Origin: a bacterium
GTDB taxonomy: Bacteria > Bacteroidota > Bacteroidia > Bacteroidales > Muribaculaceae
Direction of reading: 5' to 3'
Length of the DNA: 64,000 nucleotides
NCBI GenBank assembly: GCA_004563195.1
Contig: SFTJ01000006.1
Span: 1 to 64,000, forward strand
A program made the position numbers and the translations under genes. Below the pieces are notes generated by a model. That model did no database searches, was not told where the DNA came from, and was given only the letters and a program-made list of their open reading frames with translations. Below are positions 16,754 to 25,804 of the stretch, piece after piece. Each line of letters opens with the position of its first letter. Position 1 is the first letter of the stretch.

Positions 16754-16804
16754 TTTGAATAATCAATAAAAGAATACAGAAGTCACTTAGATATCGTAAT
16801 TTAT

Positions 16805-18628
16805 ATGGGAAAATATAAAGTAATACAGATATTGGCTTTGATGCTTGCCTTTTGGGCAACGGAAGTGAGTGCCGAAGGAGTGTCGTTTACGGCACGCGCG
16901 CCACGACAAGTGGTTCAGGGCAACCGCTTCTCGGTGGCATATACATTGCGCAACGGCGAGGGTAGCGGATTTGCCGCACCCGAAATAGAAGGCGCAACCA
17001 AGATATATGGCCCGGCAGTGTCGACATCCTATAGCCAACAATGGGTGAATGGCGTAAGTTCGAGCAGTTCGTCGGTGGAATATACCATGACTTATCGTGC
17101 CGATAAGGCGGGAAAATACACCGTAGGAGCAGCATCGGTGAGCGTAGACGGAAAGCGATACAGCACCAAGCCGTTTACCATCGAGATACTGCCACCCGAC
17201 AAGTCGGCGCAAAGCGGAACTCAGCAGAGTGGAGGAGTGCAATTCGACGACCCCAATACGCAATCGGCAGGCAAGGAAGTAAGTTCGAAAGACCTCTTCG
17301 TGCGCATAGCCATGTCGAAAACCAACGTCTATGAGCAAGAAGCAGTGGTGTGCACCATCAAATTGTACACGAAATATCAGATTTCGCAATTTATGCCCAC
17401 CTTGCAGCCCTCGTTCAACGGTTTTCTTATCGAAGAATTGCCTATTACAGCTTCGCTCAATCAAGTGGAGCACGTAAACGGCGAAAACTATATGGTGGCA
17501 GAGCTGAAAAAGTGCATTCTTTTCCCGCAGCAATCGGGTAAACTCACCATTACCTCGGGTAACTACGATGTCACTGTGGTGCAATATGAGAAAATACGTA
17601 GCATATTCGGATATGTGCAGCAACCGGTGGAAAAGCAACTCAAGGTTAAGTCGAATTCAGCCACCGTCAACATCACACCGCTGCCAAGTCCGCGCCCGGC
17701 TACATTCAACGGCGCCGTAGGTCGCTACAGCATCACTTCGGCAGTCAATCCGCAGCAACTCAAGACCTACGAAGCGGCTACATATAAGTTCAATATCAGC
17801 GGTAGCGGTAACATAAAATACATCAAATCGCCGATAATCGATTTCCCGTCGCAATTTGAAGTATATGACCCGCAGTCGAATATCAATGCCAACCCCAACG
17901 GGTCGACCGTATCGGGCAGTGTGGCGTTTGAATACACATTTATACCGCAATTTGTGGGCAAATACACCATTCCGAGCGTTGCATTCACCTATTTCGACAC
18001 CGAAAAGAAGAGTTACGTCACTCTCAACACCGAAGCCTATAACCTCACCGTAGCCAAGGGTAGCGGAGCACCCGCAGTGAGCAAGAGCGGCGGCATAGAG
18101 CAGAAAAACAAAGATATTCTGCACATAAAACTCGGCGACTTGAACCTCGAAAAGCAGCATAGCTATCTGCTCGACAGCTTCAGCTACTGGTTGTGGTATA
18201 TCGTGCCGGTTTTGGCAGTGGCAGCATTGCTGTTCTACTATCGCAAGAGTCTCAAGGAGAGAGCCAATCTGCAACTGATGCGCACCAAGCGTGCCAATAA
18301 GGTGGCACAGAAACGCCTTAAGTTGGCTCGCAAATATATGCAGCAGAACGATAGCAACAACTTCTATTCAGAAACCTTGAAGGCAGTGTGGGGATATCTG
18401 AGCGACAAACTCGGCATACCCGGTTCGGAATTGACACGCGACAATATCAGCGCCGAGCTTGAGAAATATGGCGTTGACGAAGAGGTGTCGAAGAGCGTAA
18501 TCGATGTGCTCGACAAGTGTGAATTTGCGCAATATGCACCCGAACTGTCGGGCAACGATATGGGTGACGTGTTGCAGCATGCAGCCGATGTGATGGACCA
18601 ATTAGAAAACACCAAAAAGAAGAAATGA
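16805..18628 (+). CDS. batD: BatD membrane protein
   Basis: A 607-residue protein with a signal peptide (1 to about 23) and an extended periplasmic region of beta-sandwich domains to about residue 450. One membrane helix (about 458-477) is followed by a helical cytoplasmic tail. The repeated pattern of oxygen-tolerance (BatD) family domains is visible in VSFTARAPRQVVQGNRFSVAY and later in FNISGSGNIKYIKSP. The tail (KLARKYMQQNDSNNFYSETL) resembles the C-terminal part of the protein at 12843-13850. It overlaps batE by 4 bases (ATGA). Confidence 0.92.
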   Translation: MGKYKVIQILALMLAFWATEVSAEGVSFTARAPRQVVQGNRFSVAYTLRNGEGSGFAAPEIEGATKIYGPAVSTSYSQQWVNGVSSSSSSVEYTMTYRADKAGKYTVGAASVSVDGKRYSTKPFTIEILPPDKSAQSGTQQSGGVQFDDPNTQSAGKEVSSKDLFVRIAMSKTNVYEQEAVVCTIKLYTKYQISQFMPTLQPSFNGFLIEELPITASLNQVEHVNGENYMVAELKKCILFPQQSGKLTITSGNYDVTVVQYEKIRSIFGYVQQPVEKQLKVKSNSATVNITPLPSPRPATFNGAVGRYSITSAVNPQQLKTYEAATYKFNISGSGNIKYIKSPIIDFPSQFEVYDPQSNINANPNGSTVSGSVAFEYTFIPQFVGKYTIPSVAFTYFDTEKKSYVTLNTEAYNLTVAKGSGAPAVSKSGGIEQKNKDILHIKLGDLNLEKQHSYLLDSFSYWLWYIVPVLAVAALLFYYRKSLKERANLQLMRTKRANKVAQKRLKLARKYMQQNDSNNFYSETLKAVWGYLSDKLGIPGSELTRDNISAELEKYGVDEEVSKSVIDVLDKCEFAQYAPELSGNDMGDVLQHAADVMDQLENTKKKK

Positions 18629-19410
18629 TGAGTAGAAGATTATTATATGCATTAGTTTTGATTATGACAGGCATAATGGCAGCCGGTGCTCAAGATGTGA
18701 TAAAGAGCGCCAATGCCGCCTATGAGAAGGACCAATACGACCGCGCCATAGAACTCTACAATCAGGCGGCGCGAGAGCAGGGTACTTCGAGCGAACTATA
18801 TTATAATATAGGTAACGCCAACTACCGACTTGGAAATATGGGCGAGGCCATACTTTATTACGAGCGCGCCCTGAAACTCAATCCTGCCAATAGCGACGCC
18901 CGCACAAATCTCGAATTTGTGAAGGAAAAAATCAATGTAGATGTAGACGGCGGCGACTCATATTTCACAGGCAAGATAATGCGCATGATTACCGGCCAAT
19001 CGTCGAACACATGGGCTACGATTTCGGTGGTGCTCTTCTTGATATTCGTGGCATCGCTGCTCATATATATCTTTATGGATAGCATTATGCTGAGAAAAAT
19101 AGGCTTTTTCGGCGGCGGAGTAGTGTTGCTGATGTTTATCGGCACACTCAGCTTTGCCTTTGTGTGTCGCAATCACACTGTTAGCACCGAGTATGCCATT
19201 GTCACCGTGCCATCGTCTACGCTAAGCACCTCGCCGCGTGTACCCAAGGATAAAACCGAGGAAGCATTTTTGCTCAACGAGGGATATAAAGTGCAGATAG
19301 TGGACAGCGTGAAGACCGGCGAAGGCGAGAACGCACGGATGTGGTATGATGTAACCACCGCCGACGGTCATCGTGCTTGGATAAAGCAAGGCGATATCGA
19401 AATTATTTGA
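18625..19410 (+). CDS. batE: BatE, TPR and SH3-like protein
   Basis: A 261-residue exported protein with a signal peptide (about 1-22) and TPR repeats (about 25-95, including KDQYDRAIELYNQAAREQG). Two membrane helices follow (about 133-150 and 158-178), then a C-terminal SH3-like part (about 195-258) ending MWYDVTTADGHRAWIKQGDI. It closes the Bat operon. TPR and SH3-like modules suggest protein or cell-wall binding in the periplasm; the ligand is unknown. Confidence 0.9.
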   Translation: MMSRRLLYALVLIMTGIMAAGAQDVIKSANAAYEKDQYDRAIELYNQAAREQGTSSELYYNIGNANYRLGNMGEAILYYERALKLNPANSDARTNLEFVKEKINVDVDGGDSYFTGKIMRMITGQSSNTWATISVVLFLIFVASLLIYIFMDSIMLRKIGFFGGGVVLLMFIGTLSFAFVCRNHTVSTEYAIVTVPSSTLSTSPRVPKDKTEEAFLLNEGYKVQIVDSVKTGEGENARMWYDVTTADGHRAWIKQGDIEII

Positions 19411-19473
19411 TACCCCGGCCGCCTTCTGCAATCATCGCGGCACATTCAAAAAAACTCAATATAGCACAGAATT

Positions 19474-20133
19474 ATGATAGAAAATCTAACAGCCATCGAC
19501 CAAGACCTGCTCCTCGCCATAAATGGCATGCACAGCCCATATTTCGACTCATTTATGTGGCTGATGTCGCGAGCATGGGCTTATGTGCTGCTTGCGTTGG
19601 TGTTTTTGTATTTGGCATATCGTCAAGGGTGGAAGCAAATGTTGCTTATACTTGTGGCGGTGGCACTTACCATCACACTTGCCGACCAAATATCGAGCGG
19701 ATTGCTAAAACCACTTGTGCAGCGATTTCGCCCCACCCACACCGAAGAGATAGCCAACCTGATACACGTAGTAAACGGTTATCGCGGAGGCCGATATGGC
19801 TTCGTGTCGAGCCACGCCGCCAATTCGTTTGGAGCGGCGGTGCTGTTGGCGTTGCTTTTCCGTAATCGAGGGCTAACCACAGCACTCATCGTGTGGGCAT
19901 CGATAGTGAGCTATAGCCGAATGTATCTGGGCGTGCATTACCCCGGCGACATAATTTGCGGAGCAGCGGTGGGAGTGGTGTCGGCATATTTGTTCTACAA
20001 GATTATGCTCATAGTGAGCCGCAGAACCCGCTTACAAGTGAATTTTTCGGCTCGAGATGCAAAACTTTTGACTATTGCGACAATTTCAAATGTAATTGCG
20101 TTACTGATAGTTGCGACTATTTTCGAAATTTAA
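19474..20133 (+). CDS. PAP2-family membrane phosphatase
   Basis: A 219-residue membrane protein of the type-2 phosphatidic acid phosphatase superfamily. The three motifs are KPLVQRFRP, FVSSHAAN (variant of PSGH with the catalytic His) and SRMYLGVHYPGD. About five or six membrane helices are visible. Likely substrates are undecaprenyl pyrophosphate, phosphatidylglycerol phosphate or lipid A phosphates; sequence alone does not decide. It lies 63 bases after batE on the same strand and may be read through from that operon. Confidence 0.9.
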   Translation: MIENLTAIDQDLLLAINGMHSPYFDSFMWLMSRAWAYVLLALVFLYLAYRQGWKQMLLILVAVALTITLADQISSGLLKPLVQRFRPTHTEEIANLIHVVNGYRGGRYGFVSSHAANSFGAAVLLALLFRNRGLTTALIVWASIVSYSRMYLGVHYPGDIICGAAVGVVSAYLFYKIMLIVSRRTRLQVNFSARDAKLLTIATISNVIALLIVATIFEI

Positions 20134-20249
20134 GTAGAAAATAATTGTAAAAAAGTTTTGAGATTAAAAATATAATGAATAATTTTATAGCAAATAATCA
20201 ATAAACCGAGATAAATTAAAACTATTAACTAATAAAAATTTTAAATATC

Positions 20250-20504
20250 ATGCCTAAAACTATCACATTCAACGAACTTCGTCGTATCAAAGATTCGTTG
20301 CCCGATGGATCAATGCACAAGATTGCAGACCAGTTGAATCTAACAGTTCAAACAGTGAGAAACTATTTTGGTGGCACAAATTATGAATTTGGCAGCAATT
20401 GCGGTTTGCACATTGAGCCGGGTCCAAATGGTGGTTATGTAGTTCTCGACGATACTCAAATCTTAGACATGGCTCTTGAGATTTTGAAAGAGAAGGAGGC
20501 GTAA
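20250..20504 (+). CDS. small helix-turn-helix protein
   Basis: An 84-residue protein. GSMHKIADQLNLTVQTVRNYF looks like a helix-turn-helix in which QTVRNYF is the recognition helix. The next segment is Gly/Asn-rich and ends with a helix ILDMALEILKEKEA. Small proteins of this kind are common and conserved in Bacteroidales, but I know of no assigned function. It is monocistronic: about 115 bases of AT-rich sequence precede it and a strong terminator follows. Confidence 0.85.
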   Translation: MPKTITFNELRRIKDSLPDGSMHKIADQLNLTVQTVRNYFGGTNYEFGSNCGLHIEPGPNGGYVVLDDTQILDMALEILKEKEA

Positions 20505-20528
20505 CAAAGGCAACTTCTAAGATATGAA

Positions 20529-20570
20529 GCACAATTCCGATAATCAGTTTTCGCGAATTGTGCTTTTTTT
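20529..20570 (+). terminator. terminator after the small helix-turn-helix gene
   Basis: GCACAATTC at 20529-20537 pairs with GAATTGTGC at 20555-20563, followed directly by seven T at 20564-20570. It lies 25 bases past the stop codon. Confidence 0.92.
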
Positions 20571-20673
20571 ATGTGCCGGCGGCAAATGTGCCGGAGCTGT
20601 GACAAGCATGGTAATTGTGGAAAATTGTGATATCATTAGCCGATAAGATATTTTATATATGGTTTTATTTTTG

Positions 20674-20681
20674 TAAATTTG
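20674..20681 (+). promoter_or_regulatory. candidate -7 box before the small membrane protein and dxs
   Basis: TAAATTTG matches the -7 consensus, 26 bases upstream of the ATG at 20708 and just past the preceding terminator, where a new promoter is expected. No good -33 box is seen. Confidence 0.5.
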
Positions 20682-20707
20682 CTCGTTAATATTGACGGAA
20701 AACAATA

Positions 20708-20887
20708 ATGGATACTTCACAAAAAATACGATTTGCATTTATATTTGTTTTGTGGCTGGTTCTCTGCTATTTACTGATAACAAGAGTGCCGAAAATTGAT
20801 TTCATGACCATATTTTCGATAGTGGCATCGGGCATAATAGTGTTTGTGCCGCTATATAAGAAATATCGTCGTGATCGTGATAAGTAG
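20708..20887 (+). CDS. small two-helix membrane protein
   Basis: A 59-residue frame, starting MDTSQKIRFAFIFVLWLVLC. Two hydrophobic stretches (about 8-25 and 33-50) are separated by a short polar turn (TRVPKID), and a very basic tail (KKYRRDRDK) should be cytoplasmic. Codon use matches the neighbours and a -7 box precedes it, so it is likely real despite its size. It lies 68 bases before dxs and is probably co-transcribed with it. I do not recognise the family. Confidence 0.7.
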   Translation: MDTSQKIRFAFIFVLWLVLCYLLITRVPKIDFMTIFSIVASGIIVFVPLYKKYRRDRDK

Positions 20888-20955
20888 ACATTGTTGAGAA
20901 ACCGACATTTACGAAATAATAAACAGAGTGGAACAAAACTAAAAAACGAGAAGGT

Positions 20956-22875
20956 TTGGAAAAAGCATATATAGAACAAAATTATCCGTTGCTGTCGAGA
21001 ATCGATAGTCCTGCCGACTTGCGCAAACTGTCAGTGGAAATGTTGCCGGCGGTGTGCTCCGAGCTGCGCCGATTTCTTATCGAGTCGCTTTCGACCAACC
21101 CCGGACACTTCGCTTCGAGCATGGGTTCGGTGGACTTCACGGTGGCGTTGCATTATGTGTTCGATACGCCCAACGACCGCATAGTGTGGGACGTGGGACA
21201 TCAAGCTTACGGACATAAGATACTCACAGGCCGTCGCGATGTGTTTGAAAATAATCGTAAGTACAACGGGCTGAGCGGATTCCCAAATCCTAAGGAGAGC
21301 GAATACGACTCGTTTATCGCAGGTCACGCATCCAACTCCATTTCGGCAGCCTTGGGCATGTCGATGGCGGCAGAACTGCAAGGAGTGGAACATCGCAATG
21401 TGGTGGCTGTGATAGGCGATGCGTCGATAAGTGGCGGACTCGCTTTCGAGGCTATGAACAATGCTTCGATTAATCGCAACAACCTCATTATCTTGCTCAA
21501 CGACAACGATATGGCTATCGACCAAAACGTGGGAGCAATAGGTGAATATATGTCGCATCTCAACACCTCGCGCCGATATAACAACTTCAAATTTAAGGTA
21601 TATCGCTTCTGCTTGCGCCATAAAATCATCAATGAGAAGAGCCGCGGCCTGATACTCCGATTCAGCAATAGCCTTAAGGCTCTGCTCACCAATCAGCAGA
21701 ACCTGTTTGAGGGTCTTAATATCCGCTATTTCGGCCCATTCGACGGGCATGATGTAAAAAAACTCGTGAGCATCTTCACCGAGTTGAAGAATCTCAAGGG
21801 GCCGCGCATCATACACCTACGCACACGCAAGGGCAAGGGCTATGCACCCGCCGAAGCCGACCCAACCACATGGCATGCCCCCGGGCGTTTCGACATTGCC
21901 ACAGGCAAGATATTGGGCGGTTCGGGCTCGAGCAACATACAGAAATATCAAGATGTGTTCGGCAAGACCCTTGTGGAACTTGCCAAGACCGACGAAAAGA
22001 TAGTGGGCATCACGGCAGCCATGCCTACAGGTTGCTCTATGACATTTATGCAAGAGGCATTCCCCAAGCGAGCATTCGATGTGGGTATAGCCGAAGAGCA
22101 TGCAGTGACATTCTCAGCCGGACTTGCCAAGGACGGCATGAAGCCTTATTGCTGCATCTACTCATCGTTCTTGCAGAGAGCTTACGATGAAATAATTCAC
22201 GACGTGGCATTGCAGAACCTGCCTGTGACATTCTGCATCGATCGCGCAGGCATTGTGGGCGAAGACGGCGCTACACACCACGGCGCATTCGACCTGGCAT
22301 ATCTCAATTGCATCCCGAATATGACCATCAGCTCGCCATACGACGAGCACATGCTTCGCAATCTGCTCTACACCACGCAGCAAACCGAACACGGACCATT
22401 TGCCATACGCTATCCGCGTGGCAAGGGCAAACTCGAAGATTGGCACAACGAGATGCAAATCATGCCTGTGGGCAAGGGACGCAAACTTGCCGATGGCAAT
22501 GATGTGGCAGTGCTCACCCTGGGCCCGATAGGCAGCGATGTGAGTGAAGTGCTTGCCGAATTGAGAGCCGAAGGTAAGGCGGTGGCACACTACGATATGA
22601 TATTCCTAAAGCCGCTCGACCAAGAGATAATGCGCGAAGTGGGAGAGAACTACTCACAGGTGCTCACCGTGGAAGATGGCACGCTGAATGGCGGACTTGG
22701 CTCTGTGGTAACCGATTGGCTCAACGATAACGGTTACAACGTGCGAGTGCATCGACTCGGACTTCCTGATGCATTTGTCACTCAAGGCACTGTGCCACAG
22801 CTTTATGACCTGTGTGGAATAGACAAGCCCAGCATAAAGAACAAACTGAAACAAATGTTTACCACCAAAGAATAA
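20956..22875 (+). CDS. dxs: 1-deoxy-D-xylulose-5-phosphate synthase
   Basis: DXS joins pyruvate and glyceraldehyde-3-phosphate with thiamine diphosphate, the first step of the MEP isoprenoid pathway. The 639-residue protein has the N-terminal ThDP domain (DRIVWDVGHQAYGHKILTG, GDASISGGLAFEAMNNA), the middle transketolase-like domain (GIAEEHAVTFSAGLAKDG) and the C-terminal domain (LTVEDGTLNGGLGSVV). The start is inferred as TTG at 20956, since no in-frame ATG fits and the family-typical IEQNYPLL lies just inside. The first few residues are therefore uncertain. trkA follows after 6 bases. Confidence 0.95.
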   Translation: MEKAYIEQNYPLLSRIDSPADLRKLSVEMLPAVCSELRRFLIESLSTNPGHFASSMGSVDFTVALHYVFDTPNDRIVWDVGHQAYGHKILTGRRDVFENNRKYNGLSGFPNPKESEYDSFIAGHASNSISAALGMSMAAELQGVEHRNVVAVIGDASISGGLAFEAMNNASINRNNLIILLNDNDMAIDQNVGAIGEYMSHLNTSRRYNNFKFKVYRFCLRHKIINEKSRGLILRFSNSLKALLTNQQNLFEGLNIRYFGPFDGHDVKKLVSIFTELKNLKGPRIIHLRTRKGKGYAPAEADPTTWHAPGRFDIATGKILGGSGSSNIQKYQDVFGKTLVELAKTDEKIVGITAAMPTGCSMTFMQEAFPKRAFDVGIAEEHAVTFSAGLAKDGMKPYCCIYSSFLQRAYDEIIHDVALQNLPVTFCIDRAGIVGEDGATHHGAFDLAYLNCIPNMTISSPYDEHMLRNLLYTTQQTEHGPFAIRYPRGKGKLEDWHNEMQIMPVGKGRKLADGNDVAVLTLGPIGSDVSEVLAELRAEGKAVAHYDMIFLKPLDQEIMREVGENYSQVLTVEDGTLNGGLGSVVTDWLNDNGYNVRVHRLGLPDAFVTQGTVPQLYDLCGIDKPSIKNKLKQMFTTKE

Positions 22876-22881
22876 TTTGGA

Positions 22882-24207
22882 ATGAAGATAGTAATAGCAG
22901 GCTCCGGCGAGGTAGGCAGCCACTTGGCAAAGCTACTTTCGAAGGAAGACCACGACATAATAGTGATAGATAGAGACCGACGACGACTGTTGGCTCTCGA
23001 CTCTTATAATCTGATTACCCACATGGGTAAACCCACATCGTTTCAGGCTATGAAGTATGTGGGAATGCGCGACTGCGACCTGTTTATAGCCGTTACCCCC
23101 TACGAAACCGAAAATGTGGTGGCATGCTCCATAGCCAAGAGCCTCGGCGCACGCAAGACGGTGGCTCGAATAGATAATTACGAGTTCTATAACCCCGAGA
23201 ATCGCGAATATTTCGAGAAGGCGGGTGTCGACGACCTTATTTATCCCGAAAATCTTGCAGCCGAAGAGATGCTCTTGGCGCTCAAGCACACATGGGTGCG
23301 CAACTGGTTCGAACTATTCAATGGCGAACTCATAGTGGTGGGCGTGAAGCTACGAGGCAATTCCGACTTGGTGAATAAGTCGCTTATCGAGAGTTCGTCG
23401 GCGCAGTTTATGCACATTTGTGCCATAAAGCGCAAGCACGAGATACTCATACCACGAGGCGATGCCATAGTGCTTGAGGGCGACATAGTGTACATAGCCA
23501 CCAAGCAAGAATATATCGACCAAGTGATAGCCAAGTGCGGCAAGCAACGCAAGGCAATCAATCGCGTGCTTATTATGGGCGGCAGCCGCATAGCCAAGCG
23601 CTTGGTGAGAATGTCGGAAGGCAAGTATAAATTTAAAATTATAGAAATCGACCACGAGCGCTCCAATGCCATAGCCGAAACTCTCGATTGCAAGGTGGTG
23701 TGTGGCGACGGTCGCGACAACGACTTGCTTCGCGAGGAAAATATCGAGACCTACGATGCCTTTGTGGCACTCACCGATAGCTCCGAAACCAACATTTTGG
23801 GTTGCCTTACCGCTAAGGAATACGGCGTGAAAAAGACCATTGCCGAGGTGGAGAACATACAGTTTATTTCCGAAGCCGAGGCGCTCAATATAGGCACAAT
23901 CATCAATAAAAAACTGCTTGCATCGAGCAAGATATTCCAAGCGCTGCTCGATAGCGACGACACCAATGCCAAGTGTCTTGCCCTTGCCGATGCCGAAGTG
24001 ACCGAGATGGTGGTGAAAGAAGGTTCGAAAGTGACCCAAGCGCCCATTAAGGACTTGAGAATGCCCAAGGAGATGACCCTGGCTGGACTTGTGCGCAATG
24101 GAGTGGGCTATCTGGTGCAAGGTAACACACAATTGCAAGCAGGCGACCATGTGGTGGTGTTCAGTTTTTCGGGCATGATTCACAAGGTGGAAAAGTGGTT
24201 TAACTAA
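22882..24207 (+). CDS. trkA: Trk potassium uptake regulatory subunit TrkA
   Basis: A 441-residue cytoplasmic regulator of Trk potassium channels with two RCK units. Each has a Rossmann NAD-binding core (VIAGSGEVGSHLAKLLS at about 4-20, and RVLIMGGSRIAKRLVRMSE at about 230-248) followed by a TrkA-C domain. It gates TrkH in response to nucleotides. The next gene is trkH, 47 bases downstream, so the complete two-component uptake system is present. Length and domain order are normal. Confidence 0.95.
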   Translation: MKIVIAGSGEVGSHLAKLLSKEDHDIIVIDRDRRRLLALDSYNLITHMGKPTSFQAMKYVGMRDCDLFIAVTPYETENVVACSIAKSLGARKTVARIDNYEFYNPENREYFEKAGVDDLIYPENLAAEEMLLALKHTWVRNWFELFNGELIVVGVKLRGNSDLVNKSLIESSSAQFMHICAIKRKHEILIPRGDAIVLEGDIVYIATKQEYIDQVIAKCGKQRKAINRVLIMGGSRIAKRLVRMSEGKYKFKIIEIDHERSNAIAETLDCKVVCGDGRDNDLLREENIETYDAFVALTDSSETNILGCLTAKEYGVKKTIAEVENIQFISEAEALNIGTIINKKLLASSKIFQALLDSDDTNAKCLALADAEVTEMVVKEGSKVTQAPIKDLRMPKEMTLAGLVRNGVGYLVQGNTQLQAGDHVVVFSFSGMIHKVEKWFN

Positions 24208-24254
24208 TGTTTTTTTTATTGGTTACGAACGAAAAAAATACTTCGAATTAAGAT

Positions 24255-25739
24255 ATGAATAACAGAGTGTGGACAGTGAACTTTCCGATGATGGCAAAAG
24301 TGCTCGGTTGGATTCTGATGATGGAATCCTGCTTTATGCTTGTGCCGTTAGCCACCTCTCTCTACTATGGCGAGTATGCCTGTGCACGCTCGTTTTTCCT
24401 TACATTATCGTTTTCGGCAGTGCTTGGAGCGGTAATGACCTTTTGCATACATCCCCATCACACCAATATGCGCAGTCGCGAGGGAATTATGATTACCGGA
24501 CTTGTGTGGGTGCTGATGTCGCTACTGGGCTGCATACCATTTTTGCTGACCGGTGTATTAACCTCATTTCCCGACGCATTTTTCGAGATGATGAGTGGAT
24601 TTACCACAACGGGAGCCTCGGTGATACGCGATGTGGAAATAGTGCCCAAGGGTTTGCTGATATGGCGCTCGCTCACCCAGTGGATAGGCGGTATGGGTAT
24701 TATTCTCTTTACGCTTGCCGTGGTGCCGATGCTAAACCATTCGGGAGGCTTGAGCCTCTTTAATGCCGAAGTTACGGGCATCACCCACGATAAATTGCGC
24801 CCGCGAGTGAGCCAAACAGCCAAGAGCCTCTGGATGGTGTATATAGTGCTCACGGCGGTGCTTTTCGGTTTGCTTTGCTTGGGCCCGATGAATGTGTTTG
24901 ATGCGCTGTGTACCACTTTGTCGACTACATCGACCGGTGGTTTTTCCACTCGCAATGCCAGCGTGATGTATTGGAATTCCACCTATGTCAATTTGGTGCT
25001 AACCATATTTATGTTTGTGTGCGGCGTTAACTTCTCATTGTTGTATAAGTTTGCCAAGGGCGATGTTAAGTCGCTGTTGTCAAACGATACGCTGAAGTGG
25101 TATTTTGGTTTTATGGTGTTGTGCTCGGTGATAGTGGGAGGGATGTTTTTTGCCAACAAAGGCGACACTACCGACAGCGCGCTCCACACCGGAGTGCAAG
25201 GCTTTTTCGAGGTGATATCGGCAGCCACATCCACCGGATTCAGTGCTGTGGATTATGAGTCACACGGCAGCATAGTGGCAATAATCATATTTTTGGTGAT
25301 GATATTCGGCAGTTGCGCAGGCAGCACAGCCGGAGGTGCCAAAATCGACCGTATGGTGCTGATGATGAAGTGTATATCGAATGAGATATATCACGTGATG
25401 CACCCCAATTCGATAGAAATCATACGCATCAACGGCCGTGCCGTTACGAGCGATGCGTTTAATAAGACTGCAGCGTTCCTATCGATATATATGCTCATAA
25501 TCGTGGTGTGCACAGTGGTTTATTCAGCCTATGGCGTGCCACCATTCGATTCGCTGTTCGTGTCGGTGTCGATGATAAGCAACGTAGGCTTCGGATATGG
25601 CTTTACCGGCATCAACGGCTCATTTGCCGACCTGAGCAGTGTAAGTAAGTTGGTGGGAGCAGCTGAGATGCTAATAGGCCGTTTGGAACTATTCACCATC
25701 ATAGTGCTCTTCACACGAGGATTCTGGAAGAAATATTAA
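24255..25739 (+). CDS. trkH: Trk potassium channel subunit TrkH
   Basis: A 494-residue integral membrane protein with about ten helices forming four pore-loop repeats. Selectivity-filter segments are visible as SGFTTTGASVI, STTSTGGFST, SAATSTGFSA and SNVGFGYG, each with the expected glycine. It should take up potassium driven by ion gradients, under control of the adjacent TrkA. The DNA after it is AT-rich, with no obvious terminator before ftsK. Confidence 0.95.
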   Translation: MNNRVWTVNFPMMAKVLGWILMMESCFMLVPLATSLYYGEYACARSFFLTLSFSAVLGAVMTFCIHPHHTNMRSREGIMITGLVWVLMSLLGCIPFLLTGVLTSFPDAFFEMMSGFTTTGASVIRDVEIVPKGLLIWRSLTQWIGGMGIILFTLAVVPMLNHSGGLSLFNAEVTGITHDKLRPRVSQTAKSLWMVYIVLTAVLFGLLCLGPMNVFDALCTTLSTTSTGGFSTRNASVMYWNSTYVNLVLTIFMFVCGVNFSLLYKFAKGDVKSLLSNDTLKWYFGFMVLCSVIVGGMFFANKGDTTDSALHTGVQGFFEVISAATSTGFSAVDYESHGSIVAIIIFLVMIFGSCAGSTAGGAKIDRMVLMMKCISNEIYHVMHPNSIEIIRINGRAVTSDAFNKTAAFLSIYMLIIVVCTVVYSAYGVPPFDSLFVSVSMISNVGFGYGFTGINGSFADLSSVSKLVGAAEMLIGRLELFTIIVLFTRGFWKKY

Positions 25740-25804
25740 TAAATATAATATGATTAAGGGAAAAAATAGGAAATGAATTATTAATTAATTAAATTTGTAA
25801 GTAA

